In this document: positions 46,256 through 55,318 of the stretch, piece by piece | Numbering within the stretch: position 1 is the stretch's first letter | Layout of the letters: each line of letters opens with the position of its first letter | Notes under the pieces: model-generated | What the model saw: only the letters and a program-made list of their open reading frames with translations | The model's database searches: none | What the model was told of the DNA's origin: nothing | Assembly (NCBI GenBank): GCA_947448025.1 | Contig: CANFLV010000018.1 | Coordinates: 1-64,000, forward strand | DNA: 64,000 bases | Source: Oxalobacteraceae bacterium | GTDB lineage: Bacteria; Pseudomonadota; Gammaproteobacteria; Burkholderiales; Burkholderiaceae_D | Direction: 5' to 3' | Made by a program: the position numbers and the translations under genes

Positions 46256-47458
46256 TCAGAGGGCCAGGCAATTTTCCGGTGTCCAGCCATACAGCCAGTC
46301 GAGCGCGGTATAAAAGCCTTGTGGTGTGCGCCCCTTCCACAGATCATTTCGCACCAGTCGTTCAACGCCCTGCGCATGGTAGAGGCGGCCCATTTCACGC
46401 GCCGACAGAACCACGCGCGCAGTGCGGGCCACGCGCGATTTCTGATACAGCTGGAAGGCTGCCGCCATGTCGAAGTCGCAATGCTGCACCGCTGCGCCGA
46501 GCGCCACCGCATCTTCGAGCGCCATGCAGGCACCCTGCGCCAGGTATTGCAGCATCGGATGTGCAGCATCGCCTAGCAAAGTCGTGCGCGCCGTGCTCCA
46601 GTTCGCGATCGGATTACGGTCGGCGGTGCTCCAGCGCTTCCATGAGGATGGCGCATCCAGTAATTGCCGTGGTTTGTGATGGATGCCGGTGAAATAGGAC
46701 AGCACTTCTTCCTTGCTGCCGTCGCGCACATTCCAGGTTTCCAGGTCGCGGCTATGGAAGGTCAGCACGATGTTGTATTGCTCGCCGCTGCGCAAAGGAT
46801 AATGCACGAGATGGCAATTCGGTCCGGCCCAGACGACCGGCGCATTCCAGCGCAAGTCTTCCGGCATTTCTTCGGCGCCGACGACGGCGCGATAGACGAC
46901 ATGACCCGAGACGCGCACGTCGTCGCCGACGAGTTTGTCGCGCACGACCGATTTGACGCCATCGCAGCCGATCAGGACATCAGCCTTGAAGCTTGCGCCT
47001 GCGCGATCCGTGACGGTCACGCCGAGTTCGGACTCATCGATATTCACGACATGGATCGAGGTATGAAACTGGATCAAGTCGGATTTGCAGACTTCTTCGT
47101 GGATTGCCTTGTGGATATCGGCGCGGTGGATGACGGCATAGGGGTTCTTGAAATGGGCGCGGAACGCTTCGCCGACGGTGAAGGTACCAACCTCGCTGGC
47201 GTCAACTGCATCCATCATCACGAGGCGTTCGGTGAACACGGCGCGCGCGCGCGCATTGGCGCCCACGCCGAGCGCGTCGAGCGCAGCAAAAGCATTCGGC
47301 CCAAGCTGGATACCGGCGCCGATTTCACCGAGCGTGGCTGCCTGTTCAAGTAGCGTGACAGGCATGCCCAGCCGTGCCAGCGCCAGCGCAGCGGCCATGC
47401 CACCGATACCGCCGCCGACGATCAATACGCTAGGAAGGCTGTTTGTTACTGAGCTCAT
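46256..47458 (-). CDS. nagX: 3-Hydroxybenzoate 6-monooxygenase (FAD)
   Basis: A 400-aa flavoprotein hydroxylase of the aromatic-ring monooxygenase class A. It has Rossmann GGGIGGMAAALALARLG near residue 15, the DG motif VLIGCDGVKSVVR (about 165) and the second FAD motif LLGDAAHPMLQYLAQGA (about 293). Together with the gentisate genes it most likely converts 3-hydroxybenzoate to gentisate using NADH and O2. Salicylate 1-hydroxylase is related, but the operon context favours gentisate formation. It is first in the operon. No divergent LysR or MarR regulator is present. Confidence 0.85.
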   Translation of the reverse strand: MSSVTNSLPSVLIVGGGIGGMAAALALARLGMPVTLLEQAATLGEIGAGIQLGPNAFAALDALGVGANARARAVFTERLVMMDAVDASEVGTFTVGEAFRAHFKNPYAVIHRADIHKAIHEEVCKSDLIQFHTSIHVVNIDESELGVTVTDRAGASFKADVLIGCDGVKSVVRDKLVGDDVRVSGHVVYRAVVGAEEMPEDLRWNAPVVWAGPNCHLVHYPLRSGEQYNIVLTFHSRDLETWNVRDGSKEEVLSYFTGIHHKPRQLLDAPSSWKRWSTADRNPIANWSTARTTLLGDAAHPMLQYLAQGACMALEDAVALGAAVQHCDFDMAAAFQLYQKSRVARTARVVLSAREMGRLYHAQGVERLVRNDLWKGRTPQGFYTALDWLYGWTPENCLAL

Positions 47459-47610
47459 TGCATCTCCGGACTGGGGTCATTTTTTTTGATGTCGTAGTGT
47501 GCCGCCTGTAATGCATTTAGTAAACTGATCCGGTGAGTTCTTGTTTCAGGCGCCATGCTGGCTGCCATTGATGCTAAGCTGAAGCAGCGCCAATACAGCA
47601 AGGAATCCCG

Positions 47611-48381
47611 ATGGCCAAGCACTCGAAACGGCAAGACACGGCAATACTCGAAGCGCGCATTGCCGAACTAAGCGCCCAACTGGCTATTGCAAGACTGCCA
47701 TGCACCTCGCAGGTCTTACCGCGCATCGGCCACGAATTGCGCACGCCGCTCAATGCCATCCTCGGTTTTTCGCAAATCCTCGCTTCCAACAGCCTCCCCA
47801 CCAGCGACGAACAAAAAAAGAAATTTGCCGGACACATCCTCAAAGCCGGTCGCCATCTGCTGGTACTGATTAATCAAACGGTTGATTTACTCAAGGCTGA
47901 AGCTTATTCGGCCACGTTGGCGCCAGTCGTACTGGCAGAGGTACTTGAGAAATGCGCGACGATCATTGCTCCGCTGGCCGCTACACGATCGATAAAGATG
48001 CAATTCCCGGTAGAAGCTGATTTCCATATCGTCAGTGACAGCACGCGCCTGGAGGCGGCAATATTGATCTTGCTGGACAATGCGGTCAAATATAACGTCG
48101 AACCCGGTTCAGTGACCGTCAGCTGCACGCTGGATGACGCACACCGTCTCCGAATTAATGTCGAAGACACTGGCGCGGGGCTCGATGAAGTCCAGATGGC
48201 GGGCCTCTTCCAGCCCTTTAATCGGCTCGGGCAGGAGGCTGGCGAGATAGAAGGTGGCGGTATCGGATTATTCCTGTGCCAGCGCCTGATCGAATCCTTG
48301 GGCGGCGAGCTGGGCGCCAGCAGCCTGCCCGGCGTCGGCAGTCGCTTTACGATCACCTTGCCGGCGACTGCAACAACGTAA
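47611..48381 (+). CDS. Minimal soluble histidine kinase
   Basis: A 256-aa protein with a short coiled coil, a HisKA dimerisation helix with phospho-acceptor His in RIGHELRTPLNAILGF (about residue 46) and an HATPase domain with N box (LILLDNAVKYN), G1 (VEDTGAGL) and G2 (GGGIGLFLCQRL). There are no membrane helices, PAS domain or receiver domain, so it resembles the kinase half of a hybrid sensor and must sense through partner proteins. No response regulator is adjacent. AAGGAAT precedes the ATG. Confidence 0.87.
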   Translation: MAKHSKRQDTAILEARIAELSAQLAIARLPCTSQVLPRIGHELRTPLNAILGFSQILASNSLPTSDEQKKKFAGHILKAGRHLLVLINQTVDLLKAEAYSATLAPVVLAEVLEKCATIIAPLAATRSIKMQFPVEADFHIVSDSTRLEAAILILLDNAVKYNVEPGSVTVSCTLDDAHRLRINVEDTGAGLDEVQMAGLFQPFNRLGQEAGEIEGGGIGLFLCQRLIESLGGELGASSLPGVGSRFTITLPATATT

Positions 48382-48487
48382 GGCATGCTTTGCTGAGTCA
48401 GATCAAACACTGCTGTGGTAGCTGCCCAAAGCTGCGTTAAACGCCGATACTGATACTGCATCCCGCCTTGAACCAACGGAGATCAGT

Positions 48488-49096
48488 ATGCTCAGACGTG
48501 TATTCCTGCGCCACAGCGCAAGCTCGCTCGCCCTCGCCAGCCTTGCGCTCGGCGCTTGCACGACGGCGGTAACGCCCACGGTCAACAGTGACAAAAATGC
48601 CAGCGGTCAAAATACAAGGGATCAGCAGCGCCGCGAATTGAACGCGGGCATTGATGCCACGCTGGAGCGCCTGGGCTCGACCGTTCCCAATTCACACGAA
48701 CTACTCAAGAAGGCCAATGGCGTACTGGTCTTTCCGCGCGTGCTCGCCGCCGGCTTCGGCATAGGCGGCCAGTATGGTGAAGGCGCGCTACGCATTAAAA
48801 ACGCGACGGCCGAATACTACAGCCTGGCTTCCGTGTCGATCGGCCTGCAAATTGGTGCGCAATCCAAAGCGATCGTCATGCTGTTCATGACCGACGATGC
48901 GCTCAAGAAGCTGCGCTCCAGCGAAGGCTGGTCGGCCGGCGTCGATGCCTCGGTCGCGGTCTTGAAAGTGGGAGCGAATGGCGCGATCGACAGTACCTCG
49001 ATGAACGGGCCGGTGCTGGCCTTCGTGTTGACGAACGCGGGGCTGATGGCAAATCTATCGCTGGAGGGAACCAAGATTACGCGGGAGAAGGTTTAA
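48488..49096 (+). CDS. SYLF/YSC84-domain lipoprotein
   Basis: A 202-aa lipoprotein. The N-terminus has a signal ending in lipobox L-G-A-C (Cys24), with twin arginines earlier (MLRRVFLRH). The mature part is a SYLF/YSC84 domain (LLKKANGVLVFPRVLAAGFGIGGQYGEG, SVSIGLQIGAQSKAIVMLFMT). In eukaryotes this domain binds phosphoinositides; in bacteria its periplasmic or outer-membrane role is not settled. GGAGA precedes the ATG. It follows the kinase by about 100 bases. Confidence 0.85.
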   Translation: MLRRVFLRHSASSLALASLALGACTTAVTPTVNSDKNASGQNTRDQQRRELNAGIDATLERLGSTVPNSHELLKKANGVLVFPRVLAAGFGIGGQYGEGALRIKNATAEYYSLASVSIGLQIGAQSKAIVMLFMTDDALKKLRSSEGWSAGVDASVAVLKVGANGAIDSTSMNGPVLAFVLTNAGLMANLSLEGTKITREKV

Positions 49097-49230
49097 GGAT
49101 CTATTTATCGTCGCGCAGCCAGCGTAACCAGGTCGATGGTTTGATTATTTCATGTCTGATTGACGGTTCTTTTCCTGCCCGCAAGGATAGCGGATAGCAT
49201 CTACCTGCAGATTCAGGAGCTATCATGACC

Positions 49231-50178
49231 TTAATGATGCCCCAAGAGAAAAAGGATGGGTATGTCCAAGCGTTCTGACCAAGCCTTTTCATTGTGACCA
49301 GTGCCTTCAAAAATGCGGATCATGAAATTTGGAGAAGCGCCATTTTCAATGTAGCCGTGGTCACGAATGATTTGATTTACAAACCCTTGATAGGGTTCAT
49401 ATTTTGCATCAAGCTCAAGCGTCCCATGATCCTGATAAATTCTGTGCCCTGTCGGGCTGGCCAAATGACTCTGTAAATAATTATAGGCAGCCAGCGGGAT
49501 AGATGAATTGTGGTCATACCCGCCTATCCAGTGGGTAGACAAGCCAGCGGCGCCACCAAAAATGTGTGGATATTCGTTCATGGCATACACGGAGATCAGT
49601 CCGCCCATGCTGGAACCCATGATGACCGTACTGGAAGGATCGGTAAGGGTCGGATATCGAGCATCAATGGCCGGTTTTAACTCATTGACCAAAAACTTCA
49701 GATAGTCATCGGACTGAGGCTTGTTTTGGAGGGCCTTTTGTACAAAAAGCTGACGAACTTCGGATGGCATGGTCTGCAAATACTTTTGCGGAAAATATTC
49801 GCTATGCCGAAACTTGTCATTGTTCCACACGCCCACGACCAAGGTAGGACCAATCTGTCCGCTAAGCATGAGGCGACTGACAGTGCGGTCAACAAACCAG
49901 GCTTGCCGATTCCAAGTTGTCTTAGCATCAAATAACATTTGACCATCATGCATGTAAATCACATTGAATCGCTTGCCAGCGGCCTTTAACGCATCAAAAT
50001 TATCTGGCAGCCAGACATCTACATGGCGCGCATCAACATACCGGGATGCCATTTCCGGCATGCGTTCAATGCGGCCGGACTCCGGCTTCGGCAAATCTTG
50101 TGCGAATGATTGTAGGCAAAACATACTGATAATAAGAGCTGTGATAAAACGCGATGATTTTCCCAAGAATTGATCCAT
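49231..50178 (-). CDS. Secreted alpha/beta-hydrolase esterase
   Basis: A 315-aa putative esterase of the enterochelin-esterase/esterase D type. A cleavable signal peptide ends near residue 26 (CLQSFA-Q). The nucleophile elbow is GSSMGG (Ser about 194), with GLSTHW and a C-terminal HN pair in EGTGHNEKAWSERL (His about 297). The strand VIYMHDGQMLFD is typical of COG2819-like enzymes. Substrate unknown. It is close to the SGNH hydrolase upstream, with 36 bases between them, and probably shares its transcript. Confidence 0.8.
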   Translation of the reverse strand: MDQFLGKSSRFITALIISMFCLQSFAQDLPKPESGRIERMPEMASRYVDARHVDVWLPDNFDALKAAGKRFNVIYMHDGQMLFDAKTTWNRQAWFVDRTVSRLMLSGQIGPTLVVGVWNNDKFRHSEYFPQKYLQTMPSEVRQLFVQKALQNKPQSDDYLKFLVNELKPAIDARYPTLTDPSSTVIMGSSMGGLISVYAMNEYPHIFGGAAGLSTHWIGGYDHNSSIPLAAYNYLQSHLASPTGHRIYQDHGTLELDAKYEPYQGFVNQIIRDHGYIENGASPNFMIRIFEGTGHNEKAWSERLDIPILFLLGHH

Positions 50179-50214
50179 GCCTGTCCCTAATATCCTCTTA
50201 AACTGAATGCGCTA

Positions 50215-51057
50215 TTACCGTGACACGCTACCGCGCCTTGCCTCTTGAAGGAAATCGACGAGTCGATCACGCCAAACGGCATATCCGTCGGAATTCGGAT
50301 GAAGACCATCGGTAAAGTAATGGGATATTTGACGTCCATTCACATCACAAAACGCTGGATACAGGTCAAGGTAAGTGGTGAATCTCGAATACTCCGGATC
50401 AGAGGCAAGCGCCTTCAACCGCTGATTAACCACCAACACGATTTCTTTATTTTTAACGGCATCATTGGTAGGGAGCAATGATTGGAGCACGATGCGTGAA
50501 TTTGGCTTGCGAGCGTGCAATGCGCGTAAATTGGCAAGCACCCCTTCATAAATACTGTCGGCCACTGGGTACTCAACGGCCCAACTATTATTGATGCCTA
50601 ACATTACGATCATGAATTCCGGCTTGAGCTGCGGCGAATCCAACTGTCCTAATCCGCCCTGCTCCTTGGGCAAGATGCGATAAAGCACGTGCTCCAGGCG
50701 ATCGCCAGATATCCCAATGTTGAAGGCAAAGTTCTCGCTGTCAGGTTTGGCAAAAGACTCATCCCATATTTTTCGGCCGTACTTTTGACCACTGACCCAT
50801 GGGTTGTCATCGAAGAGCCAGAAGTCGGTAATGGAGTCGCCCACAAACAGCAATTTGACGGCACCAAGGTCTTTCGACTCACGCAAGTAGTTAGTGATTT
50901 CTGCTTCGCGCTTTTGCCAATGTTCAATTCTCGCGCTGGGTTGGCTGGACACAAACGCCGTAGCGCTCATTGCATCGCTAGACCAAGCGGATGCGCCAAT
51001 GAGGATCGCGAAAAGTGTACGGAGTCCGAAAGAATTAAAATAGTAATTTGACAACAA
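50215..51057 (-). CDS. Secreted SGNH/GDSL hydrolase
   Basis: A 280-aa protein with an N-terminal signal sequence. It has block I GDSITDFW (nucleophile Ser), block II Gly in GISGDRL, block III MLGINN and block V DGLHPNSDGY with catalytic Asp and His. It resembles platelet-activating-factor acetylhydrolase-like esterases. The start is a TTG with AGGGGA nine bases upstream; the only ATG lies after the hydrophobic segment. It pairs with the downstream esterase, suggesting joint breakdown of an acylated extracellular substrate (inference). Confidence 0.82.
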   Translation of the reverse strand: MLSNYYFNSFGLRTLFAILIGASAWSSDAMSATAFVSSQPSARIEHWQKREAEITNYLRESKDLGAVKLLFVGDSITDFWLFDDNPWVSGQKYGRKIWDESFAKPDSENFAFNIGISGDRLEHVLYRILPKEQGGLGQLDSPQLKPEFMIVMLGINNSWAVEYPVADSIYEGVLANLRALHARKPNSRIVLQSLLPTNDAVKNKEIVLVVNQRLKALASDPEYSRFTTYLDLYPAFCDVNGRQISHYFTDGLHPNSDGYAVWRDRLVDFLQEARRGSVSR

Positions 51058-51114
51058 AGCTAATCCCCTATCAAAGCGAAAAAATACTGCTCTCGACCAC
51101 GAAAAAAATTCGTT

Positions 51115-52353
51115 CTAGTGAAAAAACAGATAAGCCACAAATATCGCCGCGACCACACCAGAAGCATCCGCAAGCAAGCCAAACGGAATGGAATAACGCG
51201 TCTTGCGGATACCGACCGAACCGAAGTACAAGGCCACAATATAGAAAGTCGTATCCGCCGATCCTTGAAAAATGCAGGCAAGCCGGCCGACAAAGGAATC
51301 CACGCCATAGGTTTTCATGGCATCGACCATCATTGCGCGTGAACCGCTGCCGCTGAGCGGCTTCATCAGAGCCGTCGGCAAGGCCGGCGTGAAATCCGTA
51401 TTGATGCCCAGATGAATGAAGACCCAGTTAAAGCCCGACACGATCACGCCCATCACGCCCGAATTACGCAGCACGCTTATGGCCACCAGCATACCGACCA
51501 GATACGGCATGATTTTCAGCGAGGTCTCGATGCCGCCCTTCGCACCTTCGATAAAGGCGTCGTAGACATTGACCTTCTTGATCATCGCGGCAGTAATGAA
51601 CCCGACGATGATTGTCAACAGTACTAGATTGCTGCTGACTTTGGAAAAGACTTCGATATCGCTGCGGCTCATATAGTGACTCAGGTACCAGACCAGCCCG
51701 ACGATGAAGGCGGTGATCCCGCCGAGCCAGCCGACCACAACCGGATTGAATAGATTGATGCGCTGCTTGATCGCCACGCTCACCAGCCCCACCATCGTCG
51801 CCACATAGGTCGCGATCATGCAGGGAATGAACACATCGGAAGGGTCCGCAGCCCCGAGCACCGCGCGCTGGGCCATGATGGTCAGCGGGATCAGCGTCAA
51901 ACCAGACGTATGCAGCACCAGGAACATGATCTGCGCATTGGTCGCCTCCTCCTTGTTTGGATTGAGCGTTTGCAGGCTCTCCATCGCCTTCAGGCCAAAA
52001 GGGGTAGCGGCGTTATCGAGGCCGAGCAGGTTCGCGGAAAAGTTCATCACCATGTGGCCAGTGGCCGGATGATCTTTTGGCACTTCCGGAAAAATGCGCG
52101 AGAAGAAAGGCGCGATCAGCTTCGCCAGAAAATTGACGGCGCCGGCCTTTTCACCAATGCTGAGGATACCCAGCCACAGCGTCATCACGCCCGCCAGCGG
52201 CAAGGCGATATCCATGACCGCCACGCGCGCTGAATCGAAGGTGCCGTCGACGATGCGTTTGAATACCTCGACGTCGCCAAGGAAAATCCACTGACCGAGC
52301 GCAGCGATAAAGCCGATGATAAAAAATGAAGCCCAGATGTAATGCAATACCAT
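51115..52353 (-). CDS. Fused SpmA-SpmB nucleoside-recognition membrane protein
   Basis: About 412 aa with roughly ten membrane helices. The N-terminal half matches SpmA (GHMVMNFSANLLGLDNAATP, GLKAMESLQ). The C-terminal half matches SpmB (GAKGGIETSLKIMPYLVGML, KPLSGSGSRAMM). In Bacillus these are separate spore-maturation proteins; fused forms are usual in non-sporulating Gram-negatives, where the function is unknown and transport is suspected. The ATG at 52353 is preferred over the TTG at 52362. Confidence 0.85.
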   Translation of the reverse strand: MVLHYIWASFFIIGFIAALGQWIFLGDVEVFKRIVDGTFDSARVAVMDIALPLAGVMTLWLGILSIGEKAGAVNFLAKLIAPFFSRIFPEVPKDHPATGHMVMNFSANLLGLDNAATPFGLKAMESLQTLNPNKEEATNAQIMFLVLHTSGLTLIPLTIMAQRAVLGAADPSDVFIPCMIATYVATMVGLVSVAIKQRINLFNPVVVGWLGGITAFIVGLVWYLSHYMSRSDIEVFSKVSSNLVLLTIIVGFITAAMIKKVNVYDAFIEGAKGGIETSLKIMPYLVGMLVAISVLRNSGVMGVIVSGFNWVFIHLGINTDFTPALPTALMKPLSGSGSRAMMVDAMKTYGVDSFVGRLACIFQGSADTTFYIVALYFGSVGIRKTRYSIPFGLLADASGVVAAIFVAYLFFH

Positions 52354-52583
52354 GGTGCGCAAAGCCCATAAAGGTCAGAGGGATAAGTCCGGGCACATTA
52401 TGCCCGAGCATGACTTCCCTGCCGGTGAATTCGACGCCGGCGCGCGTGAATTTTCCTGCCCGACAGGCTGTTGAATGAAGTGGGATTACGCTATCATCTG
52501 CCGACCCGACATTATCGGCATAATAAATCGCGGGCGTGATCAAGTTAACCAGGATCCAGCCCCTTCCTACCCAAGGAGACCCC

Positions 52584-53759
52584 ATGAAATTGAAACCCCT
52601 ATTCGCTTCCCTGTTGACCGTCGGAGCCCTCGGATTGACCGCCTTTTCTGCGCAAGCCGAAGACACCATCAAGGTCGGCCTGATCGCCCCATTTTCCGGT
52701 CCCTTCGCTGATTACGGCAAACAGATGGAAGCCGGCATCAAGACTTACATGAAGATTCACGGCGACAGTGTCGGCGGCAAGAAGGTCGAAATCATCATCA
52801 AGGACACGACCGGCCCGGTACCTGAAATCGCCAAGCGCCTGGCACAGGAACTCGTCGTGCGCGACAAGGTCGATTTTCTCGCCGGCTTTGGCCTGACACC
52901 GGAAGCGCTGGCTGTTGCGCCCGTGGCAGAACAAGCCAAAAAGCCGATGATTATCATGAACGCCGCAACGTCGATCATCACCACAAAATCGAATTACATC
53001 GCGCGCTTCTCGATGACCCTGCCGCAAGTCTCCGGACCAATGGCGACCTGGGCTGTCAAGAACGGCATGAAGAAAGTCGTCACGCTCGTGGCTGACTACG
53101 GTCCTGGCATCGATGCAGAGACCTCGTTCAAGACGAATTTCATCGGCGGCGGCGGACAGGTACTCGAATCGATTCGTGTACCGCTGCGCAGCCCCGACTT
53201 CGCTCCCTTCATCCAGCGCATCAAGGATGCGAAGCCTGAAGCTGTCTTTATCTTCGTGCCGCCTGGCGAGCACAGCATCGCTTTCATGAAGGGCTATCGC
53301 GAACGTGGCCTGGCTGAAGCGGGCATCAAGGTCATCGCCACGGGCGACCTGACCGATGACCATCTGATGCCAGCACTGGGCGATTCGACCATGGGCGTGA
53401 TCACGACCTTCCATTATTCGGCTGCGCATAATTCACCGGAAAACAAGGCCTTCCTGAAGACCTATGCGGAAGTCAATCCGGGCGCTGGTCGTGCCAATTT
53501 CATGTCGGTCGGCGCTTTTGACGGCATGGCAGCGATCTATGAAGTTTCGCGCAAGCTCAACGGCAAGATCGACGGCGACAAGGCCATGGCCATCCTCAAG
53601 GGCATGAAGCTGAACAGCCCACGCGGTCCGATCATGATCGACCCGGCTACCCGTGACATCATCCAGACTGTTTATGTGCGCAAGGTCGAGAAGGTCAATG
53701 GCGAAGCTTTCAACGTTGAGTTCGACAAATTCCTCGACATGAAAGACACCGGAAAATAA
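52584..53759 (+). CDS. livK: Branched-chain-type ABC transporter substrate-binding protein
   Basis: A 391-aa periplasmic binding protein of the Leu/Ile/Val family (Peripla_BP_6). A cleavable signal peptide ends at about residue 25 (AFSAQA-E). The fold start IKVGLIAPFSGPFADYGKQM is typical. AAGGAG lies ahead of the ATG. The membrane and ATPase components are encoded convergently just downstream with pca genes, so the ligand may be an aromatic acid rather than an amino acid (inference). A strong terminator follows. Confidence 0.88.
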   Translation: MKLKPLFASLLTVGALGLTAFSAQAEDTIKVGLIAPFSGPFADYGKQMEAGIKTYMKIHGDSVGGKKVEIIIKDTTGPVPEIAKRLAQELVVRDKVDFLAGFGLTPEALAVAPVAEQAKKPMIIMNAATSIITTKSNYIARFSMTLPQVSGPMATWAVKNGMKKVVTLVADYGPGIDAETSFKTNFIGGGGQVLESIRVPLRSPDFAPFIQRIKDAKPEAVFIFVPPGEHSIAFMKGYRERGLAEAGIKVIATGDLTDDHLMPALGDSTMGVITTFHYSAAHNSPENKAFLKTYAEVNPGAGRANFMSVGAFDGMAAIYEVSRKLNGKIDGDKAMAILKGMKLNSPRGPIMIDPATRDIIQTVYVRKVEKVNGEAFNVEFDKFLDMKDTGK

Positions 53760-53782
53760 TTCCGGACGCTGCAGGCTGACGT

Positions 53783-53820
53783 AAAAAATCCCCGGGGCTG
53801 CGAAGCTCCGGGGATTTTTT
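53783..53820. terminator. Bidirectional intrinsic terminator between livK and livF
   Basis: A 13-bp stem (one G-U wobble on the plus strand) with a GCGA loop of the GNRA type, from 53787 to 53816. It is flanked by an A-run on the left and a T-run on the right, so it can stop transcription from both convergent units. Confidence 0.93.
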
Positions 53821-53862
53821 TATGGGCATCGCTGCAGCGCTGCAGAACGCTGAGTCTGATCG

Positions 53863-54564
53863 TTAAGCGACGCTGACCAGCCTGTCCAGCATGGCCTTAT
53901 CCGCCAGCAGGCTCGCACTATCCGAAGCATGCACGACCCGGCCGCGATCGAGCACCATCGCCTGCTTCGTCAATGACAACGCCAGCCGCGCATGCTGCTC
54001 GACGACGATGATGGCCATGCCGCTATCCTTGACCAGTGCCCGCAATACGCCCATCAATTCCTGCACGATGATCGGCGCCAGACCTTCCATCGGCTCGTCC
54101 AGCAACAATATGCGCGGATTGATCATCAGTGCGCGGGCGATGGCGACCATTTGCTGTTCGCCGCCGGACAATTGATTACCCATATTGTTGCGACGTTCCT
54201 GCAGTCGCGGAAAAATCCCGTAAATTTTTTGCAGATCCCATTCCCCGGGACGCGCGACGACTGTCAGATGCTCTTCCACCGTCAGGGTCGGGAACATATG
54301 CCGCTCCTGAGGTACCCAGCCCAGTCCGGCATGCGCACGCTGGTGCGTTGGCATGCGATTGATGTTCGCACCGCACCAGCTGATCGTGCCGCCGTGCTGA
54401 CGCGTCAAGCCCATCAGTGTAATCAGCAAGGTAGATTTGCCCACGCCATTACGGCCCAGCAGCGCGAGGCTACCACCCTCCTCCAGGCTTAAGGAAATAC
54501 CTTCAAGAACCACGGATTCGCCGTAACCGGCGGAGAGATTTTCCAGCTTTAATAACTCAGTCAT
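53863..54564 (-). CDS. livF: ABC transporter ATPase, LivF type
   Basis: A 233-aa ATP-binding subunit with Walker A GRNGVGKST, signature QLSGGEQQM and Walker B RILLLDEPMEGLAP, typical of LivF. The ATG at 54564 has GAGG seven bases upstream and overlaps the livG stop by 8 bases; a GTG further up is less likely. It is last in the pcaDC-livHMGF run and pairs with LivG to power the LivHM permease. Confidence 0.9.
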   Translation of the reverse strand: MTELLKLENLSAGYGESVVLEGISLSLEEGGSLALLGRNGVGKSTLLITLMGLTRQHGGTISWCGANINRMPTHQRAHAGLGWVPQERHMFPTLTVEEHLTVVARPGEWDLQKIYGIFPRLQERRNNMGNQLSGGEQQMVAIARALMINPRILLLDEPMEGLAPIIVQELMGVLRALVKDSGMAIIVVEQHARLALSLTKQAMVLDRGRVVHASDSASLLADKAMLDRLVSVA

Positions 54565-55318
54565 GTTCTGCCTCACCCAGATAAACTTCCTTCACCCGCG
54601 GATCGGCGATGATCTGCTCGGGCGTGCCTTCGGTGAGTACTTTGCCGCCGACCAGCACCGTGATGCGCTCGGCAAAGCGAAATACCAGTCCCATGTCATG
54701 TTCAATGAACAGGATCGTGACATCGCGCGGCAATTCCGCCATGACTTCAAACAGCGCTGCGCTTTCACCGGACGGAATCCCGGCGGCGGGTTCATCCAGC
54801 AGCAAAACCTTGGGTTTGGTCGCCAGAGCCAGCGCGATTTCCACGAGACGCTGTTTGCCATAAGGCAGATTGCGCGTGATGCTGTCCGCGTCAGCCGCGA
54901 GTTTGAGCGTCGTCAATAAGGCCATGGCCTCATCGATCTCCGCGCGCTGGGTCGACACCGTGCGATACCAGATGTATTGCTGGCCCTTGCGTTCGGCGAT
55001 CACCAGCAGCACCGACTCCAGCACCGTCAGCCCGGCGAACAGGGTATTGATCTGGAAGGTGCGCGTCAGACCCCGCTTGACCCGCACATGCTGCGGCAAG
55101 GAGGTGATGTCTTCGTCGCCGAGCCAGACACGGCCGGCGCTAGGCGCGAAACTGCCGGTGAGCAGATTAATGAACGTCGTCTTGCCAGCGCCGTTCGGTC
55201 CGATCAGCGCATGGCGCGAGCCGGGGGCGAAAGTCAGGCTGATATCGCTATTGGCGACAAAGCCGCCCCAGTGCTTCGATAGACCTTCGGTACGTAAGGT
55301 AAGTGAGGTCAGACTCAT
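54557..55318 (-). CDS. livG: ABC transporter ATPase, LivG type
   Basis: A 253-aa ATP-binding subunit with Walker A GPNGAGKTT, the LivG-specific insert region (LTRTFQINTLFAGLTVLE), an unusual signature (NLPYGKQRLVEIA) in place of LSGGQ, as common in LivG, and Walker B VLLLDEPAAGIP. Start and stop overlap the neighbours by 4 and 8 bases. Confidence 0.9.
   Translation of the reverse strand: MSLTSLTLRTEGLSKHWGGFVANSDISLTFAPGSRHALIGPNGAGKTTFINLLTGSFAPSAGRVWLGDEDITSLPQHVRVKRGLTRTFQINTLFAGLTVLESVLLVIAERKGQQYIWYRTVSTQRAEIDEAMALLTTLKLAADADSITRNLPYGKQRLVEIALALATKPKVLLLDEPAAGIPSGESAALFEVMAELPRDVTILFIEHDMGLVFRFAERITVLVGGKVLTEGTPEQIIADPRVKEVYLGEAEHD

Noticed and set aside
48488-48560. Tat signal in the SYLF lipoprotein (twin arginine near the start)
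   Set aside because: The residues after RR do not fit the Tat consensus, and a normal Sec lipoprotein signal with a lipobox explains the sequence.
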